From: Acinetobacter sp. ANC 4558
Lineage (GTDB): Bacteria; Pseudomonadota; Gammaproteobacteria; Pseudomonadales; Moraxellaceae
NCBI RefSeq assembly: GCF_002135375.1
Contig: NZ_NEGH01000001.1
Location: 62,001 to 126,000 of the forward strand
Direction: 5' to 3'
Length of the DNA: 64,000 bases
The stretch's first letter is position 1; each line of letters begins with the position of its first letter. A program made the position numbers and the translations under genes. The notes beneath the pieces are model-generated. The model searched no databases, had not been told where the DNA came from, and was given only the letters and a program-made list of their open reading frames with translations. Positions 7,890 through 17,842 of the stretch are shown here, one piece after another.

Positions 7890-9026
7890 GTGAATTCAGT
7901 GCAATCGTATACGCCTACTTTACAAAAAGTTCTGCTGTTTGGACTTTTTTTTATTTTAATTTTTTTGAGTTTTAGCGTTCTCAAATATTTTATCGTACCT
8001 GTAGTTTGGGCTGCCATTTTAGCTTATATGACATGGCCACTTTATCAAAAAACATTAAAACTATGTGGTCACCGCCCCAATATTAGTGCAACGATCATGA
8101 TCATTTCAGTTTTGCTCATCATTGGCTTACCCATTATTTTAGCAATATTCATGTTACAACATGAAGGTCGTCAACTTTTTAGTGAGTTACAAAAACAACT
8201 ATTCTCTGGGCACTTGGCTGTACCTGAACTCATTCAAGAACTTCCTATTATTGGTTCAGAAATTTCACGAATCGTTGCAGAGATCAATCAAGATCCTCAA
8301 AGTATTACACAAAATATTTCGACTTGGGTCCAAAGTCATTTAGATTATGGCAAAGTCTTAATGAATGAAATCAGTAAAAATATTTTTAAGCTGTGCTTTG
8401 CCGTTATGTCCCTATTCTTCTTCTATCGTGATGGTCATACGATTTTAAATCAGGTTCGTAAAGCATTTGAACTGGTTGTAGGAAATCGTGTACACCACTA
8501 TTTAATCACCATTTCTGATACTACTCGTGCTGTTGTATATGGCATCGGATTAACAGCTATTGCTCAAGCCTTATTGGCAGGAATAAGCTATTTCGTTGCT
8601 GGCGTACCCAATCCAATGGTGTTAACCATTATTACATTTATTTTTGCCTTAATTCCATTCGGCCCTCCATTTGCCTATACTGCTGTTGCACTTTGGTTAT
8701 TATCGCAAGGTCAAACGATAGAGGCTGTTGGTGTCATGGCATGGGGCGTTTGTGTGGTCAGCACCGCAGATAATGTCATTCGTCCTTTAGTTATTTCTGG
8801 TGCAACACAAATTCCTTTTTTACTGATTATGTTTGGGGTGCTCGGAGGCATCGCAAGTTTCGGTTTAATTGGTGTCTTTATTGGCCCTGTAATTCTTGCC
8901 ATTCTTCTTGCTATTTGGCGAGAATGGTTAAACGAGCATGTGAATGAAAGTATGATGGTTCCGAAAAGTACTTTAGCTTATGATCTAGATGATCAAACTC
9001 AACCTTCATCTGATGACAAAACTTAA
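7890..9026 (+). CDS. AI-2E-family (PerM/YdiK-type) membrane transporter
   Basis: A 378-residue inner-membrane protein with about eight helices and the long periplasmic segment (residues 85-165) characteristic of the AI-2E/PerM family. Typical motifs are PFGPPFAYTAVALWLL, then NVIRPLVISG near residue 295 and FIGPVILAILLAIW near the end. Family members have been linked to autoinducer-2 export and to sodium/proton antiport, but the substrate here is unknown. The start is GTG at 7890, with AAAGAAA upstream; a second GTG lies three codons later. No operon partner is evident. Confidence 0.85.
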   Translation: MNSVQSYTPTLQKVLLFGLFFILIFLSFSVLKYFIVPVVWAAILAYMTWPLYQKTLKLCGHRPNISATIMIISVLLIIGLPIILAIFMLQHEGRQLFSELQKQLFSGHLAVPELIQELPIIGSEISRIVAEINQDPQSITQNISTWVQSHLDYGKVLMNEISKNIFKLCFAVMSLFFFYRDGHTILNQVRKAFELVVGNRVHHYLITISDTTRAVVYGIGLTAIAQALLAGISYFVAGVPNPMVLTIITFIFALIPFGPPFAYTAVALWLLSQGQTIEAVGVMAWGVCVVSTADNVIRPLVISGATQIPFLLIMFGVLGGIASFGLIGVFIGPVILAILLAIWREWLNEHVNESMMVPKSTLAYDLDDQTQPSSDDKT

Positions 9027-9118
9027 AAGAATTCGATCAGCTCACACAACATTTAATCCGACTAATTTGGTATTCTTTATTAAGCTTGATGATCAATAAG
9101 CTTTATAAAGGATATTCA

Positions 9119-9667
9119 ATGACCACATTATTTAAAATAAAGACTGTAACAATATTCGCCTCACTATTCATTGCCGGCTGTTCTTCAGTACAGATCTCAT
9201 CAAGTAATCATCAAAAACCAACGATCATTCATGCGGTTAGTTCGAAAGGTGTTGGCAATGAAATTGGTACTGTTTCATTTAAAGACAGTGCAGCAGGATT
9301 AGTCATTACAACAAATTTATCAAACTTGCCCGCTGGACCACACGGTTTTCATATTCATGAAAAAGGCTCTTGTGACACGGCAGAAAAAGATGGTGTCAAC
9401 GTTGCAGCACTTGCAGCTGGTGGACACTATAATCCACTCCATGCCCCAAATCATGGTAATCCAATCTCAGGTCACTTAGGTGATTTACCAGTTCTTTTGG
9501 TTGAAAATAATGGGGCAGCTAACGTAACGTTAATTGCACCTAGATTAAAATATGCCAATGTTTCAGGCTTAGCCATTATGATTCATGCAGGTGGAGATAA
9601 TTATTCAGATGATCCAAAACCATTAGGGGGTGGCGGTGATCGAATTGCATGTGGCATCATTCCGTAA
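9119..9667 (+). CDS. sodC: Copper/zinc superoxide dismutase, lipoprotein form
   Basis: A 182-residue exported superoxide dismutase. It has a lipobox ending at Cys21 (LFIAGC), so it is probably anchored in the envelope. The metal ligands are visible in order: HGFHIHEKGSCD (two His of the copper site plus the first disulfide Cys), GGHYNPLHAPNHG (bridging and zinc His), HLGDLP, and MIHAGGDN followed by GGGGDRIACG (last copper His and second Cys). It dismutates periplasmic superoxide. ATG 9119 is used because AAAGGA at 9107-9112 fits; an ATG at 9086 would only add residues before the signal peptide. Confidence 0.95.
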   Translation: MTTLFKIKTVTIFASLFIAGCSSVQISSSNHQKPTIIHAVSSKGVGNEIGTVSFKDSAAGLVITTNLSNLPAGPHGFHIHEKGSCDTAEKDGVNVAALAAGGHYNPLHAPNHGNPISGHLGDLPVLLVENNGAANVTLIAPRLKYANVSGLAIMIHAGGDNYSDDPKPLGGGGDRIACGIIP

Positions 9668-9676
9668 TGTCAGAAG

Positions 9677-9708
9677 TTATTCACATTTCATACTCATTCT
9701 GTGGATAA
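9677..9708. promoter_or_regulatory. Two convergent DnaA-box-like 9-mers
   Basis: TTATTCACA at 9677-9685 (plus strand) and TTATCCACA on the minus strand at 9708-9700 (TGTGGATAA on plus) face each other 14 bases apart in the 134-base gap between sodC and the DUF3817 gene. The second is a perfect consensus DnaA box and the first differs at one position. Function is unproven. Confidence 0.35.
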
Positions 9709-9801
9709 CTTGCATGTTATAAACAGATAATTTTTGATCTTGGTTCTACTTCCCTGATTTATCCTATACACTCAGGACTCACTTTTTCTTGTGATCACAT
9801 C

Positions 9802-10095
9802 ATGATGAACAAACAAACATTACGTTTAGTTGGTTTTTTAGAAGGTATTTCTTTTATCCTTTTATTATTTATTGCCATGCCTGTGAAGTATATGATGGGT
9901 AATCCTCTACTGGTTAAATATATTGGAATGGGACACGGCCTACTATTTATGCTTTTACTCGCCATTTTATTTGTTGTTTGTCAAAAGCATAAATGGCCCA
10001 ATAAAATTTTTATTCTGGGATTTGTTGCAGCAATTTTACCTTTTGGTCCATTTATATTTGATCAAAAACTCAAAAAACTAGATGAAGTGAATTAA
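9802..10095 (+). CDS. DUF3817 membrane protein
   Basis: A 97-residue protein with three hydrophobic helices. The pattern RLVGFLEGISFILLLFIAMP followed by PVKYMMGNP and GMGHGLLFMLL is that of the DUF3817 family (YdzA-like integral membrane proteins). No function is established. Both ATG 9802 and ATG 9805 are possible starts. A strong bidirectional terminator follows, shared with the convergent MFS gene. Confidence 0.82.
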   Translation: MMNKQTLRLVGFLEGISFILLLFIAMPVKYMMGNPLLVKYIGMGHGLLFMLLLAILFVVCQKHKWPNKIFILGFVAAILPFGPFIFDQKLKKLDEVN

Positions 10096-10124
10096 TCTGT
10101 TTCATCACTTATAAAATCAATGAT

Positions 10125-10158
10125 AAAAAGCCGAATTGATTTTTCAACTCGGCTTTCT
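10125..10158. terminator. Bidirectional terminator
   Basis: AAAGCCGA (10127-10134) pairs with TCGGCTTT (10149-10156), and the stem extends inward as TTGA/TCAA around a T loop, with A and T tracts on both flanks. It separates the convergent DUF3817 and MFS genes. Confidence 0.85.
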
Positions 10159-10179
10159 TGTATTAAATATACATAAATT

Positions 10180-11541
10180 TTAAATATTTACAGGTAATGT
10201 CTCGATCTTTTTTGTTGGCTCTATCACTGGCTCTATCGCTTGTTCACGTTTAATGAACATTACAGCAATGAAACCAATTACTGCAGGAACAGCGACTGCA
10301 ATAAAATTCATACTGTGAGGTAAATCCATGCTCAGTAAAATACCAATAATAATGGGTCCAACAATTGCACCTATTCTTCCAACTGCAGAAGCCCAACCAA
10401 TTCCTGTTGAGCGTACTGCAACAGGATAATACTGAGCAACATAACTATAGAGTAAAATACTTCCCCCAATAGAAGACGCACCAGCTAAAGCAACCAGAAA
10501 ATAAATCACATATGTCGGTGAATTAAATCCTAAACCGATTAAAGAGATTGCACCCACCACAAACATACCCATAATGACTGGCTTTAAATGGAAATGATCT
10601 GCAAGAATCCCGCCGCCAATTGTGCCAATCACTGCGCCAATATTTAAAGCCAGTAAAAACACCAAACTGCTGCCTAATGAGTATCCTGCTGCCATCATGA
10701 GTTTAGGTAACCAACTGCCCAGTGCGTACACCATCAATAAACACATAAAGAAACAGCACCAAAATAATAAAGTGCTCATTGCGCGCCCTTGATTAAATAA
10801 TGCGATTACAGAAGAGTCTTTTACTTGTACTTCATTCAGTTTAAACACTGTTTCTGCTGATATATTTATGTTTGGTTCAATTTTTTTAACCGCATCTCTT
10901 GCTTTTTGATCCTCGCCATTTTTAACCAAAAAAGTTAAAGATTCTGGTAAATATTTCCATAAAATGGGTAAAGTCAAAAGCGGAATTCCCGCAAGCAAGA
11001 ACATAATAGTCCAACCATATTGAGGTGTTAATGCAGCACCCAAAAGTGCGGCTAAAATTCCCCCAACTGCATAACCACTAAACATAATCGTCACGAGCGT
11101 GCTACGTAATTTCTTCGGCGCAAATTCTGATGTTAAAGCAACTAAATTGGGCAAAACACCACCGATACCCAGTCCTGCGATGAATCTTAATATTCCAAAT
11201 TCAACAGGATTTGAAGCAAAACTCCCTAAAAAGGTAAATCCACTAAATAATGTTACACATATAATAATTACTTTTTTTCGACCAATACGATCTGCAAGCA
11301 TGCCAAATAACATTGCACCAAACATCATTCCAGCTAAAGCAGTACTTGCAAGCAGCCCCGCCTCAACAGAAGTAATGTTCCAATCTGCCATAAGAAAGGG
11401 TAAGACTACACCATTAATTGCAAGGTCATAGCCATCAAAAATCACAATAAATAAGCACCATAACACTACAGCAACATGAAATTTTTTAAATTTAGCATTA
11501 TCAATTACAGCATTTACATTCATTATTTGTGTATTTTTCAT
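10180..11541 (-). CDS. MFS permease, aromatic acid:H+ symporter (AAHS) family
   Basis: A 453-residue, 12-helix major facilitator. The first helix contains DGYDLAINGVVLP, the DGxD motif typical of AAHS permeases such as PcaK and BenK. The loop 2-3 motif is GMLADRIGRKKV, and the mid-loop counterpart is GGILADHFHLK. The family imports benzoate, 4-hydroxybenzoate, vanillate and similar acids. No aromatic catabolic gene is nearby, so the substrate is not assigned. ATG 11541 lacks a clear ribosome-binding site; ATG 11523 in frame is an alternative. Upstream is a methyltransferase gene in the same direction, 115 bases away. Confidence 0.85.
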   Translation of the reverse strand: MKNTQIMNVNAVIDNAKFKKFHVAVVLWCLFIVIFDGYDLAINGVVLPFLMADWNITSVEAGLLASTALAGMMFGAMLFGMLADRIGRKKVIIICVTLFSGFTFLGSFASNPVEFGILRFIAGLGIGGVLPNLVALTSEFAPKKLRSTLVTIMFSGYAVGGILAALLGAALTPQYGWTIMFLLAGIPLLTLPILWKYLPESLTFLVKNGEDQKARDAVKKIEPNINISAETVFKLNEVQVKDSSVIALFNQGRAMSTLLFWCCFFMCLLMVYALGSWLPKLMMAAGYSLGSSLVFLLALNIGAVIGTIGGGILADHFHLKPVIMGMFVVGAISLIGLGFNSPTYVIYFLVALAGASSIGGSILLYSYVAQYYPVAVRSTGIGWASAVGRIGAIVGPIIIGILLSMDLPHSMNFIAVAVPAVIGFIAVMFIKREQAIEPVIEPTKKIETLPVNI

Positions 11542-11656
11542 TCTAAAAGTGGAATATTTTTATAAGTATGGTTCAACGCTTTAGGACGAACAAATCTCAT
11601 ATGAAACTGAGTATATTCATATAAATTAAAGAACAATAAAGTGTAGAAATTAATTT

Positions 11657-12355
11657 TTAATCATGGATGTTTTTTGATTTCAAACTATGATGTTTTTGGA
11701 TTAAAAAACCATAATAATTGATAATTTGGCAAAAAATTTCACTCGTATTAAACCCAACTGACTTAAGACAAACACGATAATCATCAATAGTTATTAATTG
11801 GAAATCTTGTTGTATTCGTTCAATCATTTTTTGACTTTGATGTTTCTGTAACCCTATTTGTTCTGCTAAATGCTGCATAATATTAAATGTATATGCATGT
11901 TCTTGAAGCATAAGATCATATGTAATAAATATTGTATTCTCTTTAAGTCTTGAATAAATAGAACGATAAAATTCTAGCTTCTCTTTAAAAGGCACAAAAT
12001 GTCCAACTAAAATGGCAAGAGCTGCATCAAATTGTTCTGTTTCAGCGAGCTGATTTACATCACCATGTATAAATGTTACCCGCTCCTGATGCATTTTTAA
12101 ATTTTGTTGCGCTTGTTCTAACATCGTAGAAGAAGTATCAACTGCTGTAAAATGCCATGAATTATGCTTTTGTAACAAATACTGTAATTCATATCCAGTT
12201 CCACATCCCACCACTAAGACATGTGCAGATTCACTCAAAAAAGTACTTAAAATTGCATCTATTTGCTGATGTACTAATTCATATCCTGGAATTAATTTAC
12301 GAATGTGTTCGTCATAATGGGTCACCACATTTTGGTTTTGAAAATCTTTTGCCAT
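11657..12355 (-). CDS. Class I SAM-dependent methyltransferase
   Basis: A 232-residue soluble protein. Motif I VLVVGCGTGYELQYLL lies near residue 46. The acidic end of strand 2 (FTAVDTSSTMLEQA) and motif II/III FIHGDVNQL follow, giving a methyltransferase-11/25-type fold. The methyl acceptor is unknown; the C-terminal half has no recognised signature. It lies 109 bases downstream of the acyl-CoA ligase gene on the same strand, but there is no evidence they form one pathway. Confidence 0.82.
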   Translation of the reverse strand: MAKDFQNQNVVTHYDEHIRKLIPGYELVHQQIDAILSTFLSESAHVLVVGCGTGYELQYLLQKHNSWHFTAVDTSSTMLEQAQQNLKMHQERVTFIHGDVNQLAETEQFDAALAILVGHFVPFKEKLEFYRSIYSRLKENTIFITYDLMLQEHAYTFNIMQHLAEQIGLQKHQSQKMIERIQQDFQLITIDDYRVCLKSVGFNTSEIFCQIINYYGFLIQKHHSLKSKNIHD

Positions 12356-12464
12356 CTGATTTACTCTATTTTTCCTATAATTTAATGCGCAGTTTCAAAC
12401 AACACTCAAAAAGCATTTCCTTTGTCTTAAATCAGGCGAAGGAAATGTTCAGTGCATATAGTAA

Positions 12465-14153
12465 TTAAGCAATCTCTTTAATATTTAATGTTTTAATCAT
12501 TACTTCTTGTAATTTAAATTTTTGCGCTTTTCCAGATGCAGTCATTGGAAATTGTTCAAAAAAGTACACATATTTAGGAACTTTGTTATGTGAAATATGC
12601 TCTATACAAAACTGTCGAATATCTTCAGCACTACACACATGTCCCTCATGTAAAATAATACAAGCACATAATTCTTCCCCGTATCTTGGATCTGGTACCC
12701 CAATCACTTGAACTTCAGACACGGCCTTATGAATATAAAGGAAATCCTCAATTTCTTTGGGAAATAAATTTTCTCCACCACGAATCACCATGTCTTTAAT
12801 ACGACCTTTAATTTGAATATATCCATGAATATCCATTTCAGCGATATCACCTGTATGCATCCATCTTGCATTATCAATTACATCATGCGTTTTATCGAAA
12901 TCATCCCAATAGCCCAACATCACAGAATAACCGCGTACACATAATTCGCCCGCTGTACCACGAGGAACAACTCTTCCGCACTCATCGATAATTTTAACTT
13001 CTAAATGAGGGTGAACTCGACCGACCGTTGCCACCCGCTGCTCAATGGAATCATCTGTCGAACTCTGCGCACTTACTGGTGCCGTTTCTGTCATTCCATA
13101 ACAAATGGTAATTTGCTCCATGTGCATCCGATCCATCACACGTTGCATGATTTCTTTTGGACATGGGCTGCCTGCCATAATGCCTGTTCTTAAACTCGAT
13201 AAATCAAAATCATTAAACTTTTCATGCTCTAATATGCCAATAAACATTGTCGGCACACCATATGCTGCTGTACATTTTTCTTGTTCAATTGCATTTAAAG
13301 TATCTAGAGCATTAAACACAGGAGATGGATAAACCATGGTTGAACCATGCGTAATACATGCTAAATTCCCCATGACCATGCCAAAACAATGAAAGAGAGG
13401 AACGGAAATACAGACACGATCGACTGGACTTAAATGAATGCTTTCTCCAACAAAATAACCATTATTTAAAATATTATTATGTGTCAGCATTGTCCCTTTA
13501 GGGCTACCTGTCGTTCCTGAAGTAAATTGGATATTTATCGTATCATCAAATTGTAATTGCTGTGAAAGATGCTGTAATTCACTCAGCTGCTCTAAACGTG
13601 GGGGTAATAGTAAATCTGTAAAACGATGTACGCCTTTATGTTCTTGATCATCAATTTTAATAATATGTTTTAAATAAGGTAATTTTATAGCGTCTAAAAC
13701 TTTAGTTTCAGAATCATCAATTTCAGGCGCAATTTTTTTCAATACATCTAAATAATTTGTTGTCTTTAACTGCGAAGCAAGGACAATTGCCTTACATGAA
13801 ACTTTATTTAAAACATATTCTAATTCACTACTTTTATAAGCTGGGTTAAAGTTAACTAAAATAATTCCAACTTTAAATGCAGCAAATTGTGTAATGGTCC
13901 ATTCCACACAATTAGGTGACCAAATTGCGAGTCGATCCCCTTTTTGCAAACCTAATGTTAATAATCCACAAGCAAAAGCATTCACTTTATCTTGCAGTTG
14001 CTGATAACTTAATCGAACATTCTGATAAACGCTAATAATCGCATCATGGTCTGCATATTGTGTACAGGCTTGATCAAATTTTTCACCAATAGTCATTCCT
14101 AATAAGGGCTGACTGCTTGCACCATAAGCATAACTTAATTGCACGGGTTCCAT
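12465..14153 (-). CDS. Acyl-CoA synthetase (AMP-binding family)
   Basis: A 562-residue adenylate-forming enzyme. The P-loop-like motif QFTSGTTGSPKGTMLTHNN lies near residue 210. GMTETAPVS near 350, HTGDIAEMD near 432 and GRIKDMVIRGGENLFPKEIE near 450 complete the core motifs. C-terminal Lys in SGKAQKFKL is the adenylation lysine. The family activates fatty or branched acids to acyl-CoA. Next to the liu cluster it plausibly makes isovaleryl-CoA or another entry substrate, but the sequence alone does not fix chain length. ATG 14153 has AAGGAG at ideal spacing. TetR gene lies upstream in the same direction. Confidence 0.88.
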   Translation of the reverse strand: MEPVQLSYAYGASSQPLLGMTIGEKFDQACTQYADHDAIISVYQNVRLSYQQLQDKVNAFACGLLTLGLQKGDRLAIWSPNCVEWTITQFAAFKVGIILVNFNPAYKSSELEYVLNKVSCKAIVLASQLKTTNYLDVLKKIAPEIDDSETKVLDAIKLPYLKHIIKIDDQEHKGVHRFTDLLLPPRLEQLSELQHLSQQLQFDDTINIQFTSGTTGSPKGTMLTHNNILNNGYFVGESIHLSPVDRVCISVPLFHCFGMVMGNLACITHGSTMVYPSPVFNALDTLNAIEQEKCTAAYGVPTMFIGILEHEKFNDFDLSSLRTGIMAGSPCPKEIMQRVMDRMHMEQITICYGMTETAPVSAQSSTDDSIEQRVATVGRVHPHLEVKIIDECGRVVPRGTAGELCVRGYSVMLGYWDDFDKTHDVIDNARWMHTGDIAEMDIHGYIQIKGRIKDMVIRGGENLFPKEIEDFLYIHKAVSEVQVIGVPDPRYGEELCACIILHEGHVCSAEDIRQFCIEHISHNKVPKYVYFFEQFPMTASGKAQKFKLQEVMIKTLNIKEIA

Positions 14154-14263
14154 CGAAACACTCCTTGATTCTTTGTAGTTCTGATTTTTACACTGTTGTT
14201 TTGTTGCGATGACGACCTTGTCAATCTTGCCTTTTATATTTTTGGAATGATAAAAATTTCCTC

Positions 14264-14878
14264 CTATTTACTCACTGCATTCACACAAAAATCGGCAATT
14301 TGTTTGACAAAATAGTCTTTATTCTTTTGATCAAACATCACATCACGAGAAGGATTTAATGGCTCAATAACAATATAAGTCATCGCACCAACGATTCCTA
14401 AAGCCGCCGTATTCAAGTCTTCAAACACAAACTCGCCATTGACTTTACCTTCCGCTAAAATTTCTTTAATGCTTTGTTTAATCAATTGCTTACTACGAAA
14501 TCGTTCATGTTCAATTTCGGGTTCTGCTGGTTCGAACATCAATGAGTATGCAAGTTGAGGACTATTCATGGCGCGCTTTACAAAAGTTGTAATAGATTGT
14601 TTCAGTTTTTGTCTTGCAGATAAATCTAAAGTTCCTATTTGATTAATAATATTAATTTCAAATCGAATTGCTTCAGATAAAACCTCAATTAAAATCTGAC
14701 TTTTGTTTTTAAAATATCGATACACCAAACCACTTGATACCCCTGCACGGTCTGCTATCGCTTGTATCGACGCTTCTTTAAAGCCACCTTGAGCAATCAA
14801 TTCACGCGCGGATTGCAAAATCGCTAATCGATTTTGTTCCATTCGTTCTTGCATCAATGATGATCGTTTATAACTCAT
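14264..14878 (-). CDS. TetR-family regulator of the liu/acyl-CoA ligase region
   Basis: A protein of about 204 residues. The N-terminal helix-turn-helix is typical of TetR: AILQSARELIAQGGFKEAS then IQAIADRAGVSSGLVYRYF. The C-terminal ligand domain is unrelated to known effectors. ATG 14878 is preferred (GAGA upstream); ATG 14917 in frame would add 13 residues. It is divergent from the isovaleryl-CoA dehydrogenase gene and followed by the acyl-CoA ligase gene, so it probably represses both directions and responds to a branched acyl-CoA; this is inference from context. Confidence 0.87.
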   Translation of the reverse strand: MSYKRSSLMQERMEQNRLAILQSARELIAQGGFKEASIQAIADRAGVSSGLVYRYFKNKSQILIEVLSEAIRFEINIINQIGTLDLSARQKLKQSITTFVKRAMNSPQLAYSLMFEPAEPEIEHERFRSKQLIKQSIKEILAEGKVNGEFVFEDLNTAALGIVGAMTYIVIEPLNPSRDVMFDQKNKDYFVKQIADFCVNAVSK

Positions 14879-14920
14879 ATGCTTATTCTCAACTAGATAA
14901 ATTGAATTGTAAATCATTTT

Positions 14921-14936
14921 GTGAATTTTAGTTCAC
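14921..14936. promoter_or_regulatory. Candidate TetR operator
   Basis: GTGAA and TTCAC arms 6 bases apart (GTGAATTTTAGTTCAC) lie in the short divergent gap between the TetR gene and liuA, where an autoregulatory operator would be expected. Arms are only 5 bp, so this is a suggestion. Confidence 0.4.
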
Positions 14937-15024
14937 TTTTTTGATTTTTCATTGTATGTTGAATAATAGGTATCAACATATACGTTTGGAAACTACAAAT
15001 ATAAACCCTAGGATGGATCAGATA

Positions 15025-16197
15025 ATGAATATACAAAGTTTGAATTTTGGCTTAGATGAAACACTGATTGCACTTCGTGATTCAATCGCTGCGTTTTGTG
15101 CTAAAGAAATTAGCCCGATTGCTCAACAAGTTGACCAAGACAATAAATTTCCGTCCCATCTCTGGAAAAAATTTGGAGATATGGGGCTATTAGGTCTCAC
15201 CGTAAGTGAAGCATATGGTGGTTCAAACTTTGGATATCTTGCACATATTATTGCCATGCAAGAAATTTCTCGTGCTTCCGCCTCTATTGGTCTGTCCTAT
15301 GGTGCCCATTCTAACCTATGTGTGAACCAAATAAATCGAAATGGCAATGAAGAACAAAAACACCGCTATTTACCCAAGCTTATTTCAGGAGAATATATTG
15401 GTGCATTGGCAATGTCTGAGCCAAATGCAGGCTCTGATGTTGTTAGTATGAAGCTCAAAGCTGAAGATCAAGGTGACCATTTTATTTTAAATGGTTCAAA
15501 AATGTGGATTACCAATGGCGGAGATGCTGATGTTCTAGTGGTCTATGCAAAGACGGACAATACCGCTAAATCAAATAATTTAACGGCGTTCATTGTTGAA
15601 AAAAATATGGCAGGTTTTAGCCACGGCACCCATTTAGATAAGCTAGGAATGCGTGGTTCAAATACTTATCCGCTGTTCTTTGACAATGTTAAAGTTCCTA
15701 AAGCGAATGTTCTAGGCGGTATTGGTCAGGGTGTGAAAGTATTAATGAGTGGACTGGACTATGAACGTGCCGTGTTAAGCGCTGGTCCTTTAGGCATTAT
15801 GGATGCGTGTATGGATACCATTATTCCATATATTCATGATCGCCAACAATTTGGACAAGCGATTGGTGAATTTCAGCTAATACAAGGAAAAGTTGCAGAT
15901 ATGTATTCAACTTGGCTTGCATGTAAAGCCTTAGTGTATGCGGTTGGTACAGAATGTGATCGAGCTGATCATCGACGCAGTTTACGAAAAGATGCTGCAA
16001 GTGCAATTTTATATGCAGCTGAAAAAGCCACGTGGATGGCAAGTGAAACCATTCAAGTCTTGGGTGGAAATGGCTATATCAATGAATTCCCTGCTGGGCG
16101 CTTATGGCGAGATGCCAAACTTTATGAAATTGGCGCTGGGACATCAGAAATTAGACGAATGCTGATTGGTCGTGAACTTTTTAATGAAACCGCATAA
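15025..16197 (+). CDS. liuA: Isovaleryl-CoA dehydrogenase
   Basis: A 390-residue acyl-CoA dehydrogenase that oxidises isovaleryl-CoA to 3-methylcrotonyl-CoA with FAD. Seen are the family signatures [19 protein letters not shown] (FAD/substrate region), [27 protein letters not shown] carrying the glutamate used as base in isovaleryl-CoA dehydrogenases, and [20 protein letters not shown] at the C terminus. ATG 15025 gives the family N terminus; ATG 15013 and a longer frame from 14941 are less likely. AGGA lies just upstream. First gene of a seven-gene operon ending at 22950. Confidence 0.92.
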   Translation: MNIQSLNFGLDETLIALRDSIAAFCAKEISPIAQQVDQDNKFPSHLWKKFGDMGLLGLTVSEAYGGSNFGYLAHIIAMQEISRASASIGLSYGAHSNLCVNQINRNGNEEQKHRYLPKLISGEYIGALAMSEPNAGSDVVSMKLKAEDQGDHFILNGSKMWITNGGDADVLVVYAKTDNTAKSNNLTAFIVEKNMAGFSHGTHLDKLGMRGSNTYPLFFDNVKVPKANVLGGIGQGVKVLMSGLDYERAVLSAGPLGIMDACMDTIIPYIHDRQQFGQAIGEFQLIQGKVADMYSTWLACKALVYAVGTECDRADHRRSLRKDAASAILYAAEKATWMASETIQVLGGNGYINEFPAGRLWRDAKLYEIGAGTSEIRRMLIGRELFNETA

Positions 16198-16230
16198 ATG
16201 CTTAAATAAAATATCATAAGGACATTCACG

Positions 16231-17832
16231 ATGAATCAAATTCAAAGCAAAATTAATATTCGAAGTGATGAATTTAATACTAATAAATTAGCCATGCAGT
16301 CTTTGGTTCAAGACTTAAAAGAAAAAGTAGAACAGATTGCATTAGGTGGTGGTGAAACAGCGCGTCACAAACATTTAAATCGTGGGAAATTATTACCACG
16401 AGATCGAATTAATCAACTCATTGATGTTGGTACTGCCTTTTTAGAAATTGGTCAACTCGTTGCTTACCAAGTGTATGCAGATGATATTCCAGCGGCTGGG
16501 GTCATTGCAGGTGTCGGGCAAGTCAATGGGGTCACCTGTATGATTATTGCCAATGATGCCACAGTCAAAGGTGGAACTTATTATCCCCTGACTGTCAAAA
16601 AACATTTGCGTGCGCAAGAAATTGCCGAACAAAATCAACTGACTTGTATCTATTTGGTCGATTCTGGTGGAGCTTATCTGCCACTACAAGATGAAGTGTT
16701 TCCAGATCGTGATCATTTTGGTCGTATTTTTTACAATCAAGCCCGTATGTCTAGCCAAGGAATTGCACAAATTGCCGTGGTGATGGGAAGTTGTACAGCT
16801 GGTGGTGCCTATGTTCCCGCAATGTCTGATGAAACCGTAATTGTACGCAATCAAGGGACTATTTTTCTTGGTGGTCCGCCATTAGTTAAAGCAGCAACAG
16901 GCGAAATTGTGAGTAGCGAAGACTTAGGCGGTGGCGATGTTCATACACGTCTCTCTGGTGTAGCAGATCATCTTGCTGAAAGTGATGAACATGCAATTGC
17001 AATTGCCCGTAATATTGTAGCGAATTTAAATAAAACACCACATCAATTTTCTAATGACGTTGAAGCACCATTATTCAATGCTTCAGACTTATACGGTATT
17101 GTGCCAAATGATGCACGTAAACCTTTTGATGTTCGGGAAATTATTGCTCGTCTTGTTGATGGTTCAAGATTCGATGAGTTTAAAGCACGCTTTGGTACAA
17201 CCTTAGTAACAGGTTTTGCCAAACTCTATGGCATAAAAATTGGAATTATTGCCAATAATGGCATTCTATTTTCTGAGTCAGCTCAAAAAGGCGCTCATTT
17301 TATTGAACTCTGCGCACAGCGCAATATTCCACTACTTTTCCTTCAAAATATTACAGGCTTTATGGTCGGTCGTCAGTATGAAAATGAAGGTATTGCAAAA
17401 AATGGTGCCAAATTAGTTACAGCCGTTGCAACCGCCAATGTGCCTAAGCTGACTTTAGTGATTGGTGGTTCATTTGGTGCTGGAAATTATGGAATGTGTG
17501 GTCGTGCCTATTCACCACGCTTTATGTGGACATGGCCAAATTCCCGGATTTCTGTTATGGGTGGAGAACAAGCTTCTAGCGTCCTTGCCACATTAAAACG
17601 AGATCAAATTGAACAAAAAGGAAATCAATGGTCGAGTGAGGAAGAAGATCAGTTTAAGCAACCTATTCGAGAACAATATGAACGCCAAGGACATCCTTAT
17701 TATGCCTCAGCACGCTTATGGGATGACGGTGTCATTGATCCAATACAATCTCGTGAAGTATTGGGCTTAAGTCTCGCTGCTGCCCTCAATGCACCAATTC
17801 AACCCACTAAATTCGGTATTTTCCGCATGTAA
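16231..17832 (+). CDS. liuB: Methylcrotonyl-CoA carboxylase, carboxyltransferase (beta) subunit
   Basis: A 533-residue carboxyltransferase. [20 protein letters not shown] near residue 38 and the oxyanion-type loops [16 protein letters not shown] near 188 and [16 protein letters not shown] near 412 are hallmarks of MccB/PccB. With the biotin subunit LiuD it carboxylates 3-methylcrotonyl-CoA to 3-methylglutaconyl-CoA. The start is ATG 16231 with AAGGAC upstream. It lies 33 bases after liuA and 10 bases before the hydratase, inside the liu operon. The flanking liu genes point to methylcrotonyl- rather than propionyl-CoA as substrate. Confidence 0.93.
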   Translation: MNQIQSKINIRSDEFNTNKLAMQSLVQDLKEKVEQIALGGGETARHKHLNRGKLLPRDRINQLIDVGTAFLEIGQLVAYQVYADDIPAAGVIAGVGQVNGVTCMIIANDATVKGGTYYPLTVKKHLRAQEIAEQNQLTCIYLVDSGGAYLPLQDEVFPDRDHFGRIFYNQARMSSQGIAQIAVVMGSCTAGGAYVPAMSDETVIVRNQGTIFLGGPPLVKAATGEIVSSEDLGGGDVHTRLSGVADHLAESDEHAIAIARNIVANLNKTPHQFSNDVEAPLFNASDLYGIVPNDARKPFDVREIIARLVDGSRFDEFKARFGTTLVTGFAKLYGIKIGIIANNGILFSESAQKGAHFIELCAQRNIPLLFLQNITGFMVGRQYENEGIAKNGAKLVTAVATANVPKLTLVIGGSFGAGNYGMCGRAYSPRFMWTWPNSRISVMGGEQASSVLATLKRDQIEQKGNQWSSEEEDQFKQPIREQYERQGHPYYASARLWDDGVIDPIQSREVLGLSLAAALNAPIQPTKFGIFRM

Positions 17833-17842
17833 GAGGTGCAAT

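Noticed and set aside
9081..9102. AAGCTT repeated in inverted form before sodC
   Set aside because: Each AAGCTT is self-palindromic, so the 6-bp arms do not demonstrate a designed structure, and the inner positions do not pair.
12157..12468. Plus-strand open frame opposite the methyltransferase gene
   Set aside because: Antisense to a recognised methyltransferase domain and not homologous to anything I know.
16024..16037. GCCACGTGG inside liuA
   Set aside because: It falls in codons ACG TGG and only about 9 of 16 parS positions match.
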